Assembly: GCA_965116445.1 (NCBI GenBank)
Contig: OZ220688.1
Coordinates: forward strand, 2,046,001 to 2,110,000
Direction of reading: 5' to 3'
Source: Multivorans sp965116445
GTDB lineage: Bacteria; Acidobacteriota; Thermoanaerobaculia; Multivoradales; Multivoraceae
DNA length: 64,000 bases
Shown: piece after piece, positions 1-7,338 of the stretch
Layout of the letters: the number at the start of each line of letters is the position of its first letter
Position numbering within the stretch: position 1 is the first letter of the stretch
The notes under the pieces: generated by a model
Told to the model about the DNA's origin: nothing
Database searches by the model: none
Seen by the model: only the letters and a program-made list of their open reading frames with translations
Translations under genes and position numbers: made by a program

Positions 1-1416
1 GTCGGCGACTGTGCGAGCCTGATCGACCACCCGGGGCGGGCGCGCGCCGGCGTCTACGCGGTGCGCATGGGGCCCTACCTCATCGAAAACCTGGAACGGC
101 GCCTCGGCGGGCGACCGCTGCGACGCTACACGCCGCAGGGCGACTTCCTTTCGCTGCTCAACCTCGGCGACGGAACGGCCGTAGGCGCCAAGTGGGGACG
201 CACGTTCGAGGGCAGGTGGGTCATGCGGCTGAAGGACCGGATCGACCGCCGATTCATGGAGCGCTTCCAGGCCCTCGATCCGGACGGGGCGCCGCGCCCC
301 TGGCTCGCCGACATGACAGCCGAGGAAGGCGGCGACGCAGGGCCGATGGGCCACGCGGGCGGAACCCAGGCGGCGGCCATGTTCTGCGGCGGCTGCGCCG
401 CCAAGGTGGGGCCCGATCGCCTTGGCAGGGCGCTCGCGCGAGTGGGCCTGGACGGGACGACCGGCCAGAGCGCCGACGTGATTCTGGGCACGGCGACCCC
501 CGACGACGCTGTGGCGTACCGGACACCGGCGGGCGACCGTGTCGTCGCTTCCCTCGATGCGTTTCCCGCCTTCACCGACGACCCATGGCTTGTCGGTCGT
601 GTCGCTGCGGTGAACGCAACCTCCGATCTTCATGCCACGGGCATAGCACCGCGGATCGCGCAGGCCCTCGTCACTCTGCCTCAGACCGCGGACGGCGAGG
701 CGGCTGAGGAGCTGTTATTCCAGGTCCTGGCCGGCGCGCGCGTAGCCCTGGATGCCGAAGACGTGCTGCTGCTCGGCGGCCACACGAACACGGGGCCCGA
801 GCTGGTCGTCGGCTTTCACGTCGAAGGAGTCGCCGGGAACGGCCGTGGCCTTCTCCTCAAGGGCGCGGTTCAGCCCGGCGACGAGCTCGTACTGACCAAG
901 CCGCTCGGCTGCGGCGTCCTGCTTGCCGCCGACCGGATGGGACTCTGCCCGGGTCGGTCCATCCGCGCGGCGCTCTTGTCGATGCAGACGAGCAACCGCG
1001 GCGCGCTCGAGGCAGCGCGGCGCGCCGAAACCCGCGCGGCCACCGACGTCAGCGGCTTCGGTCTCGCTGGCCACCTCGGCGAGATGGCCCTGGCCAGCGG
1101 CATCGACATCGAGATCGACGTCGATGCTCTCCCCGCCCTGCCGAGCGCCCTCGAACTGCTGGAACGTGGCGAGCGCAGCACGAGCCACCACCAGAACACG
1201 CGCCTGCCGCTGCCCGTGAGGCGACAGGCGCCACCGGGGCCCCGGCTGGAGCTCGCCTTCGACCCCCAGACCGCGGGTGGCCTGGTGCTGGCGGTCGCGC
1301 CGGACCGGAGCGAGAGCTTGGTCGACGATTTGCGCTCCCAGGGGCTCGATGAGGCGCGTGTGATCGCACGCGCCCGACCGGCGCCTTCGGAGCGTCCGCA
1401 GTTGATCCTCCGCTAG
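1..1416 (+). CDS. selD: Selenide, water dikinase with N-terminal FAD-oxidoreductase remnant domain (5' end outside window)
   Basis: Makes selenophosphate from selenide and ATP, the selenium donor for selenocysteine and 2-selenouridine tRNA. The frame is open from base 1, so the true start lies upstream; 471 residues are visible. Residues 1-85 (VGDCA...GVYAVR...LRRYTPQGDFL...WVMRLKDRIDRRFM) match the C-terminal part of NADH-dehydrogenase-like FAD oxidoreductases. Residues 125-471 are the SelD kinase. The active-site loop CGGCAAKVG (Cys129, Cys132, Lys135, counted from base 1) has Cys, not selenocysteine. This is the known oxidoreductase-SelD fusion. No selA, selB or mnmH lies next to it here. 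It ends 7 bp before repeat R1. Confidence 0.93.
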   Translation, partial: VGDCASLIDHPGRARAGVYAVRMGPYLIENLERRLGGRPLRRYTPQGDFLSLLNLGDGTAVGAKWGRTFEGRWVMRLKDRIDRRFMERFQALDPDGAPRPWLADMTAEEGGDAGPMGHAGGTQAAAMFCGGCAAKVGPDRLGRALARVGLDGTTGQSADVILGTATPDDAVAYRTPAGDRVVASLDAFPAFTDDPWLVGRVAAVNATSDLHATGIAPRIAQALVTLPQTADGEAAEELLFQVLAGARVALDAEDVLLLGGHTNTGPELVVGFHVEGVAGNGRGLLLKGAVQPGDELVLTKPLGCGVLLAADRMGLCPGRSIRAALLSMQTSNRGALEAARRAETRAATDVSGFGLAGHLGEMALASGIDIEIDVDALPALPSALELLERGERSTSHHQNTRLPLPVRRQAPPGPRLELAFDPQTAGGLVLAVAPDRSESLVDDLRSQGLDEARVIARARPAPSERPQLILR

Positions 1417-1417
1417 G

Positions 1418-1568
1418 GAGCTTGCGCGGCAGAAACTGGGTGCGCCGGCGTGCCATCCGTGCGCCCGAGGACGGGCGCACGGACTGGTTCGCGTGTGGCG
1501 CGGGCCGCGCCACACGGGTTCTGGCCGGCATCCGGCGCGAAGCGTCGGCTTCAGACCTTCTGCCGCGC
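1418..1568. repeat. R1 repeat copy A, 145-bp palindromic element with 11-bp terminal inverted repeats
   Basis: The core spans 1424-1568 and is bounded by perfect 11-bp inverted ends (GCGCGGCAGAA at 1424-1434, TTCTGCCGCGC at 1558-1568). Inside are hairpin I (CCGTGCGCCCG/CGGGCGCACGG, 11-bp stem, AGGA loop), hairpin II (CGTGTGGCGC/GCGCCACACG) and a third small hairpin GAAGC/GCTTC. Related copies are at 2763, 6057 (inverted), 20214 and, internally deleted, 52794. It fills most of the 205-bp gap between selD and the radical SAM gene; nothing else is visible in that gap. No transposase is encoded, so it resembles a REP or MITE-type non-autonomous element. Confidence 0.85.
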
Positions 1569-1621
1569 TAGCTGATCTGGGTGAGCCGCCCGCCACCCCT
1601 GGCGAAACTAGAGCGTAAGTC

Positions 1622-2773
1622 GTGCTAGGCTCCAGCGTCGTGACGACACCACCCACGACGCCGCGCAAAGGCGCGCCAGCCAGTTCCGCACGACCTGCCA
1701 AGTCGCCGGCCGGTTCGGTTCGCGGCCGCGGCGCCGCCGCCAACCCGCGCAACCGCTTCGAGCGCATCGACGTCGACTTCGAGCCCGGAGAAAGCACGGC
1801 GGAACGTGGCGATGTGCCGCCGACGGAGCTGTTCCGGGACGACTCGAAAACGGTCCTGTCGAAGAACGACTCGCCGGACCTCGGCTTCCAGTACAGCCTG
1901 AACCCGTACCGCGGCTGCGAGCACGGCTGCATCTACTGCTATGCAAGGCCGACCCACGAGTACCTCGGCTTCTCCGCCGGGCTCGACTTCGAGAGCCGGA
2001 TACTCGTCAAGGAAAGGGCGCCCGAACTGCTGCGCCGGGCGCTGGAGAACCCCCGCTGGACGCCCCAGGTGATCATGCTCTCCGGCGTTACAGACCCCTA
2101 CCAGCCGATCGAGCGGCGGCTTCGCGTCACCCGTCGATGCCTCGAGATTCTGGCCGAGTTCCGCAACCCGGTCGCGATCGTGACGAAGAACCACCTGGTG
2201 ACCCGCGACCTCGACCTGCTCCTGGAACTCAACCGGTTCCAGGCCTGCGGCGTCTACCTGTCGATCACGTCCGTGTCGCCGTCGCTCTCGGCTCGTATGG
2301 AGCCCCGGGCATCGAGTCCCCGACGGCGACTGGAAGCGCTGCGCGAACTGAGCGAGGCCGGCATCCCTTGCGGCGTAATGGCGGCGCCCATCATCCCCGG
2401 CCTGAACGACGACCAGATCCCGGCCATCCTGGAGGCGGCCGCCGAGGCCGGCGCCGGGCGTGCGGGCTACATCCTCGTTCGCCTGCCGCACGGTCTGCGG
2501 GAGCTCTTCGCCGACTGGCTCGGCACGCACTTCCCGGACCGGCGGGATCGGGTCCTGAACCGGCTGCGAGAGGCCCGCGACGGCAACCTGAACGACCCCC
2601 GTTTCCATCACCGGATGAAGGGCGGCGGAGAGTACGCCGAGCAGATCGGCCGCCTGTTCGAGACCGTCCGCCGCCGCGTCGGGCTCGAGGGCGGCCGGAC
2701 CGGTCGAACAGGAAGCCCATCGGCAACCGCGTTCCGGCGCCGGACCGCGCAACGAACTCTCTTCCATCCGTGA
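1622..2773 (+). CDS. PA0069-family radical SAM protein
   Basis: 383-residue radical SAM enzyme of the PA0069/Rv2578c family, distantly related to spore photoproduct lyase. Its substrate is not known. The 4Fe-4S cluster motif CEHGCIYCYARP (CX3CX2C) lies near residue 100, preceded by the family signature SLNPYRGCEHGC and followed by THEYLGFSAGLDFESRI. The TIM-barrel continues through VIMLSGVTDPYQPIERR and CGVYLSITSV. The start is a GTG; an in-frame GTG six codons later is an alternative. The last codons and the TGA stop come from repeat R1 copy C, so the native C-terminus may have been altered by the repeat. Confidence 0.9.
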   Translation: MLGSSVVTTPPTTPRKGAPASSARPAKSPAGSVRGRGAAANPRNRFERIDVDFEPGESTAERGDVPPTELFRDDSKTVLSKNDSPDLGFQYSLNPYRGCEHGCIYCYARPTHEYLGFSAGLDFESRILVKERAPELLRRALENPRWTPQVIMLSGVTDPYQPIERRLRVTRRCLEILAEFRNPVAIVTKNHLVTRDLDLLLELNRFQACGVYLSITSVSPSLSARMEPRASSPRRRLEALRELSEAGIPCGVMAAPIIPGLNDDQIPAILEAAAEAGAGRAGYILVRLPHGLRELFADWLGTHFPDRRDRVLNRLREARDGNLNDPRFHHRMKGGGEYAEQIGRLFETVRRRVGLEGGRTGRTGSPSATAFRRRTAQRTLFHP

Positions 2774-2830
2774 GCCCGATGACGGGCGCACGGACTGGTT
2801 CACGGGTGGCGCGGGTTCGACAACGCCACG
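2763..2830. repeat. R1 repeat copy C (partial)
   Basis: Carries CCATCCG, hairpin I (2768-2793) with one mismatched pair, and the spacer and left arm of hairpin II (CACGGGTGGCGCGGG). The right part is diverged. It overlaps the end of the radical SAM gene and provides its TGA stop at 2771-2773. It is in the same orientation as copy A. Confidence 0.75.
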
Positions 2831-2888
2831 TCTCCGTCGCCGCAGTCGTGACGGGCCGTGACGATCCAAGATGGGAGTCGCTTCCCAC

Positions 2889-2917
2889 TTGGGTCTGAAA
2901 CCGCCCGCTGCTACAAT
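2889..2917 (+). promoter_or_regulatory. Putative sigma70 promoter of rpsD
   Basis: TTGGGT (2889-2894), a 17-bp spacer, then TACAAT (2912-2917). It lies about 145 bp upstream of the rpsD start and is the best consensus match in the gap. Assigned by pattern only. Confidence 0.45.
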
Positions 2918-3062
2918 GCGCGTCCGCTCGACGGCGGCAACAAAGCCCCTAAGGACAGTTGAAGCGACAGGTACGCCGGTCGGACACCGACTCTGGCACG
3001 CCGGTCGGCTCGTTGCCTCCACGTCCGTCGATCGGCAGGCAAACAGGAAATCGGAGACACAG
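2918..3062 (+). promoter_or_regulatory. Untranslated leader of rpsD with direct repeat and hairpin
   Basis: Between the putative promoter and the start codon, the 11-mer ACGCCGGTCGG occurs twice (2973-2983 and 2998-3008). The first copy can pair as GTCGG-ACA-CCGAC (2979-2991). Ribosomal protein S4 is a known autoregulator that binds mRNA leaders in other bacteria, so this leader could be its target; nothing here proves it. The frame is open through the leader, but that stretch does not look like S4 protein. Confidence 0.35.
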
Positions 3063-3656
3063 GTGAAATTCAACGGGCCCAAGGTCAAGCTCTCGCGCAA
3101 GCTAGGCGTCGCGCTTACGTCCAAGGCGGCGCGCTACATGGAAAAGAAGAGCCACCCGCCAGGTATGCACGGCCTGAAGCGACGCAGGCGCCAGAGCAAC
3201 TACGGAAGACAGTTGCTCGAGAAGCAGCGGCTCCGCTTCCAGTACAACGTGAGTGAGCGTCAGCTCCGCAACTACTACAAGCGCGCGACGCGCATGAGAG
3301 GCGTGACCGGCGACAACCTGGTCGGCCTGCTCGAAACGCGACTCGACGCGGTCGTCCATCGCGCCTTCGCCCCCAGCGTGTTCGCCGCCCGCCAGTTCGT
3401 CGGCCACGGCCACATCCTGGTCAACGGGCGCCGGGTGAACATCCCGTCCTTCCGCGTCAAGGAGGGCGATGTCGTCGAGGTACGCGAGAAGAGCCGGAAG
3501 CTGCGCTGCTTCAACGAGCCGCGCGGCGTGACCGTGCCCACCTACGTCGAAACGGACGAAACGGGGTACCAGGCCACCCTTCGCAATACGCCCGTTCGGG
3601 ACGAAGTCCCGATCGTGTGCGAAGTGCCACTCGTCATCGAGTACTACTCCCGCTAG
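3063..3656 (+). CDS. rpsD: 30S ribosomal protein S4
   Basis: Primary 16S rRNA-binding protein of the small subunit. 197 residues from a GTG at 3063, preceded by GGAG at 3053-3056. The protein opens with FNGPKVKLSRKLGV, the normal S4 N-terminus, so I reject a longer frame starting at 2871. The zinc-free form is present (no Cys cluster). The S4 RNA-binding fold is clear (RLDAVVHRAFAPSVFAARQ and GHILVNGRRVNIPSFRV). It stands alone here rather than in the usual rpsM-rpsK-rpoA cluster. The following gene begins 22 bp later. Confidence 0.97.
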   Translation: MKFNGPKVKLSRKLGVALTSKAARYMEKKSHPPGMHGLKRRRRQSNYGRQLLEKQRLRFQYNVSERQLRNYYKRATRMRGVTGDNLVGLLETRLDAVVHRAFAPSVFAARQFVGHGHILVNGRRVNIPSFRVKEGDVVEVREKSRKLRCFNEPRGVTVPTYVETDETGYQATLRNTPVRDEVPIVCEVPLVIEYYSR

Positions 3657-3678
3657 GCAGCCAAACGGAGAGCAGGAT

Positions 3679-4416
3679 ATGTCGCGCATCGCTCTTGACC
3701 ACCGGCGCATCTCGCTTCCGGCTGCCATCGTCGTGGCCGCCTCTCTTCTCGTCGGCGCCGTTCCGGCGGCCGCCGCGGACTTCAGCATCAGCGGCACGGT
3801 CACCTACGAAGGCGAGCCGCTGAAGCGCTACCCGCTGCGCATGGACGCCGATCCGAATTGCGCCGCGATCTACGAAGGCAAGCGGGTCCTCTCCCGGGAC
3901 AGCCTGATCGGGGAGGGCGGCGCCGTCGAAAACGTCTTCGTCTACCTGAAGGAGGCGCCGGAGGGAAGCGCCAGCGAAACACCGTCGGAGGCTGTACGGC
4001 TGGAACAGCGAGGCTGCCTCTACACACCCCGGGTCATCGGCGCCCGCGTCCAGCAGGACATCGAGATCGTCAACGACGATCCCACGCTTCACAACGTCCG
4101 GGCCCTGGCCAAGGCCAACCGGCCTTTCAACATCGGCCAGCCGGCGCGGGGCACGAGAACGAAGTCGTTCAGGGCACCCGAGAAACCGATCAAGGTCAAG
4201 TGCGACGTCCACCCCTGGATGGCCGCCTTCGTGTTTGTCATGGAGCACTCCTTCCACTCGACCACAGGGAGCGACGGCACGTACCGGATCGACGGCCTGC
4301 CGGCCGGTTCTCACGAGCTGGTCTTCTGGCATGAGAAGCTGGGCGAGCAGGTGGTCGAGGTCGAAGTAAGCGGCAACGTCGAGGGTCTCGACCTGACCTT
4401 CGAAGGCGGCGAGTAG
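3679..4416 (+). CDS. Exported cupredoxin-like/carboxypeptidase-regulatory-like protein
   Basis: 245 residues. A signal peptide (hydrophobic AIVVAASLLVGAVPAAAA) ends near residue 33, so the protein is periplasmic. An N-terminal strand SISGTVTYEGEPLKR resembles carboxypeptidase-regulatory domains. The middle (VNDDPTLHNVRALAK, then KVKCDVHPWMAAFVFVMEH) matches plastocyanin/azurin-like proteins of the methylamine-utilisation type, where His, Cys, His and Met could bind copper. The C-terminal GSDGTYRIDGLPAGSHELVFWHE is a second regulatory-like fold. It probably carries electrons or copper in the periplasm; the partner is unknown. Start ATG with AGCAGG upstream. Confidence 0.75.
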   Translation: MSRIALDHRRISLPAAIVVAASLLVGAVPAAAADFSISGTVTYEGEPLKRYPLRMDADPNCAAIYEGKRVLSRDSLIGEGGAVENVFVYLKEAPEGSASETPSEAVRLEQRGCLYTPRVIGARVQQDIEIVNDDPTLHNVRALAKANRPFNIGQPARGTRTKSFRAPEKPIKVKCDVHPWMAAFVFVMEHSFHSTTGSDGTYRIDGLPAGSHELVFWHEKLGEQVVEVEVSGNVEGLDLTFEGGE

Positions 4417-4428
4417 GCGCGCGGGCGG

Positions 4429-4827
4429 ATGGCCTACGGCGTCCGGAAGATCGCAGGGATAGGCCCGGTCGTCGCCAAGAAGCTCGCCAGCACGGACATC
4501 CGCACCACGGACGCTCTCCTCGCGGCCTGCAACGGCCGCAGGGAGCGTCGCCTGCTCTCCGAGCGCACGGGCCTGCCCGAACGGCAGCTTCAGAAGTTCG
4601 CCAACATGGCCGACCTGATGCGCATCCGCGGCATTGGCGCGGACTTCGCGGAACTGCTTGGTGCTTCCGGCGTGCGGACGGTCCGCGACCTGAGCCGCCG
4701 CCGCGCCTTCAACCTGGCGGCCAAGATGAGTACCGTGAACGCGACCCGGAAGCTAAGCCGCCGCGCTCCCTCCGCCTCCATGGTGGAACGCTGGATCGGG
4801 CAAGCCCGGGAACTCAAGGACAGCTAG
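4429..4827 (+). CDS. DUF4332 helix-hairpin-helix protein
   Basis: 132 residues with two helix-hairpin-helix units, KIAGIGPVVAKKLASTDIRT near residues 7-26 and MRIRGIGADFAELLGASGV near 61-79. This is the layout of DUF4332 proteins, which are thought to bind DNA non-specifically. It begins 12 bp after the cupredoxin-like gene and its stop codon abuts the start codon of the next gene, so the three may be cotranscribed. No signal peptide, so probably cytoplasmic. Confidence 0.8.
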   Translation: MAYGVRKIAGIGPVVAKKLASTDIRTTDALLAACNGRRERRLLSERTGLPERQLQKFANMADLMRIRGIGADFAELLGASGVRTVRDLSRRRAFNLAAKMSTVNATRKLSRRAPSASMVERWIGQARELKDS

Positions 4828-6093
4828 TTGGCGGCTCGGCGTCCCCTCGGCATCGGCTTCGTCGGCAGCGGCTTCATCACCCGCTTTCACATCCGTTCCT
4901 GGGCAGCGGTCCGCGGCGCCGACATCCGGGGCGTCTGGAGCCCTAACCGCGCAAGCGCGGAGTCCGCGGCGGCCCTGGCGAATGACCTGGACGTCGGCGA
5001 CGCCCGGGCCTGCGAGTCCATCGCCGCGATGGTCGAGGATGATCGGATAGACGCGATCTGGATCTGCGGCCGCAACGACCACCGGGTCGCGAACATGGAG
5101 GAGATCGCCGGCGCGGTGAGCAGCGGCCGCGGCCACCTCGTCGGCGTCGCCTGCGAGAAGCCGCTCGCGCGCAACGCCGCCGAAGCGTTGCGCATGGTCG
5201 AACTGGCACGCGAGATCGACGTCCTCGACGGCTACCTCGAAAACCAGGTCTTCAGCCCCGCCGTCGTGCGCGGCCGTGAACTCGCCTGGGAGCGCGGTGC
5301 CCGCGCCGCCGGCCGCCCCTACCTGGCCCGCGCCGCCGAGGAACACTCCGGCCCGCACAACGCCTGGTTCTGGCAGGGCGACCTGCAGGGCGGCGGGGTG
5401 CTGAACGACATGATGTGCCACTCCGTCGAGGCGGCGCGCTTCCTGCTCACCGACCCGGACAAACCCCGCTCAAGCCTGACGCCGAGACGGGTCAACGCGC
5501 AGATCCACTGCCTCAAGTGGCAGCGGCCCGAGTACGTGGAGCGCCTGCGCCAGCAGTACGGCGACACGGTCGACTACGCACGCCGGCCGGCAGAGGACTT
5601 TGCCCGAGCCATGGTCGAGTACGAGGACGACGCCGGCACGCCCCTGGTCATCGAGGCGACGACCTCCTGGAGCTACGTGGGCGCCGGCTTGCGGTTATCC
5701 ATGGAACTGCTCGGCCCCGAGTACTCGATGCGGGCCAACAGCCTCGACACGGACCTGGAGCTCTTCTTCAGCCGCGACCTGGCGCAGCACAGCGGAGAGG
5801 ACCTGATCGAGAAACAGAACGCCGAGATGGGATTGATGCCGGTCCTGCCGAACGAGCCGGTGGCCTACGGCTACGACGCGGAGAACCGGCACATGGTCGA
5901 GAGTTTTCGCCGCGGCGAGAGGCCCAGGGAGACCTTCGAGGACGGCCTGGAGGTCACCCGGCTGCTGATGGCCGCCTACATGAGCGCCGAACAGGGTCGT
6001 ACCGTCGACTATCCGCCCCAAGGTCTCGACGAGTTTGTGCCTGCCGTCGCCCGCGGCGAGTGGAACCCGGGTGGCGCGGGGCGCCACCCGTGA
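4828..6093 (+). CDS. Gfo/Idh/MocA family NAD(P)-dependent oxidoreductase
   Basis: 421 residues. The N-terminal Rossmann fold has IGFVGSGFITRFHIRSW, and the conserved EKP motif occurs in VACEKPLARNAAEAL near residue 110. The C-terminal half holds the substrate domain with NDMMCHSVEAARFLL (the family His). The substrate is probably a sugar or cyclitol, not identifiable here. Start is TTG directly after the stop of the previous gene, with AAGGA at 4816-4820, 7 bp upstream. The last nine residues (NPGGAGRHP) and the stop are encoded by repeat R1 copy D. Confidence 0.88.
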   Translation: MAARRPLGIGFVGSGFITRFHIRSWAAVRGADIRGVWSPNRASAESAAALANDLDVGDARACESIAAMVEDDRIDAIWICGRNDHRVANMEEIAGAVSSGRGHLVGVACEKPLARNAAEALRMVELAREIDVLDGYLENQVFSPAVVRGRELAWERGARAAGRPYLARAAEEHSGPHNAWFWQGDLQGGGVLNDMMCHSVEAARFLLTDPDKPRSSLTPRRVNAQIHCLKWQRPEYVERLRQQYGDTVDYARRPAEDFARAMVEYEDDAGTPLVIEATTSWSYVGAGLRLSMELLGPEYSMRANSLDTDLELFFSRDLAQHSGEDLIEKQNAEMGLMPVLPNEPVAYGYDAENRHMVESFRRGERPRETFEDGLEVTRLLMAAYMSAEQGRTVDYPPQGLDEFVPAVARGEWNPGGAGRHP

Positions 6094-6135
6094 ACACTCC
6101 GCACGCTCGTCATCGGGCGTGCGGATGGCACCCGG
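6057..6135. repeat. R1 repeat copy D (inverted relative to A-C)
   Basis: Read on the minus strand it gives TGCCATCCG, hairpin I CCGCACGCCCG-ATGA-CGAGCGTGCGG and hairpin II CGGGTGGCGC-CCC-GCGCCACCCG. Relative to copy A, two pairs in hairpin I and one in hairpin II have changed on both arms and kept pairing. The element spans the stop codon of the Gfo/Idh/MocA gene and ends just before the stop of the convergent minus-strand gene. Confidence 0.85.
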
Positions 6136-6136
6136 C

Positions 6137-7324
6137 TCACTCCACCTCGTAGTAGTCCACGAAGCCGATCATCATCTCGTCCGTTGTCTCGCGGCCCCAG
6201 GAGACGTCGCGGGTCGGATCCGGGTTGCGCGGATTGTCGCCGCTGTTGTCATACGTTGCGACGCAACGAAGCTTCGTGCCGGCCGGCATCGGCTTGGGCT
6301 CGGCCAGCCGGTAGGTCGTCTGCCAGTTGAAGTCGTAGCCGTCGACGCGCAAGACAACCTCGGAGCCGCCGTCCGGATACTCGGCCCGGAACTCGAACGT
6401 GTCGCCACGCAGGTGCATGTGCGGCCGGAGCGACAGCAGGCGACTCTCGCGCGGGAACACGAGTTCCGCCTCGAAACGAACATCGCTCTCCCCCGCCGGA
6501 ATCCACAGGAAGGGAGTCGAACACAGGGCCGTACGCGACTCGTAGCGCGGCGGCTCGGCTGCGAGCACGAGGCCGATCCGGCTGCGGTCGGTCTCCACCC
6601 GGCCGGTCGGCGTGTAGTGCATCTGGAAGTCGATCACCGCTCCGGCTGGCAGCCGGCGGCCGACACCCGCAGGCATGATCAAGGGGCCGGTGCCCGGCGC
6701 GTAGCCGCCCAGGTCGCCCACGGTACGCGGGTCGCCTCCGGCCGGCGCCACCGCACCGGAACCCGGGAATGCCTGCACGATCACGTGATGAACGACGGCA
6801 GCGTTCCCCGGCTGGGTCTCCGCCGCCTGAATCCACACGTCCTCGGGCAACTTCGTATCCACACGATAGCCGTGGTAAGGAACCTCGCCGGCGGCCGGAA
6901 TCGTCACCTTCTCCGGTAGCTCGAAGACGAGGTCGGGGGCGCCGATCCGCCAGCCCGACGAGCGATCGGCAGCATTGACTGGCGCCGTCGCCGCGGCCCC
7001 AGCCCCGGGCCGGCTGCCTTCGTCGACCCAGGCCAGCAGCTTCTCCTTCTCGGCCGCCGGCAGGCGCCGGTCGTTCGCGAACTCGCCGTGGCGCGGGTCG
7101 GCATGCCACGGCGGCATCGCCCCCGTCGCCACGACCCGCCGGATCGACGACGCCCAGGCGCGGGCCTGGTCGAAGGTCTCGAGCGCAAACGGGGCCGGTC
7201 CGCCCTGTTGGTGGCAGCCGGCGCACCGGAGGCGGAGCACCTCCGCTACGTCATCGAAATCGACCGCGAACGCGGGAGGGGCGAGGACGGCAAACGCCGC
7301 CCAGACGGCCGCGGCCCTGGCCAC
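6137..7324 (-). CDS. Exported cytochrome c/copper type II monooxygenase-like protein
   Basis: 395 residues from a GTG at 7324, which gives a clean signal peptide (MARAAAVWAAFAVLAPPAFA). A heme-c motif CAGCHQQ (Cys34, Cys37, His38) is followed by ATGAMPPWHADP, typical of exported cytochrome modules. The C-terminal part has HHVIVQAF, IDFQMHYTPTG and LRPHMHLRGDTFEF, the His/Met ligands of copper type II ascorbate-dependent (DBH/PHM-like) monooxygenase folds. Likely an oxidative periplasmic enzyme; the substrate is unknown. It starts 15 bp after the stop of the upstream PQQ-type gene, so the two form an operon. The open frame continues upstream, but that part overlaps the neighbour and lacks a signal peptide. 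Confidence 0.8.
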   Translation of the reverse strand: MARAAAVWAAFAVLAPPAFAVDFDDVAEVLRLRCAGCHQQGGPAPFALETFDQARAWASSIRRVVATGAMPPWHADPRHGEFANDRRLPAAEKEKLLAWVDEGSRPGAGAAATAPVNAADRSSGWRIGAPDLVFELPEKVTIPAAGEVPYHGYRVDTKLPEDVWIQAAETQPGNAAVVHHVIVQAFPGSGAVAPAGGDPRTVGDLGGYAPGTGPLIMPAGVGRRLPAGAVIDFQMHYTPTGRVETDRSRIGLVLAAEPPRYESRTALCSTPFLWIPAGESDVRFEAELVFPRESRLLSLRPHMHLRGDTFEFRAEYPDGGSEVVLRVDGYDFNWQTTYRLAEPKPMPAGTKLRCVATYDNSGDNPRNPDPTRDVSWGRETTDEMMIGFVDYYEVE

Positions 7325-7338
7325 CTCGCGCCTGCCGA

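Noticed and set aside
2871..3062. N-terminal extension of S4 by 64 codons
   Set aside because: The family start and a good ribosome binding site are at 3063; the upstream codons have no S4 similarity.
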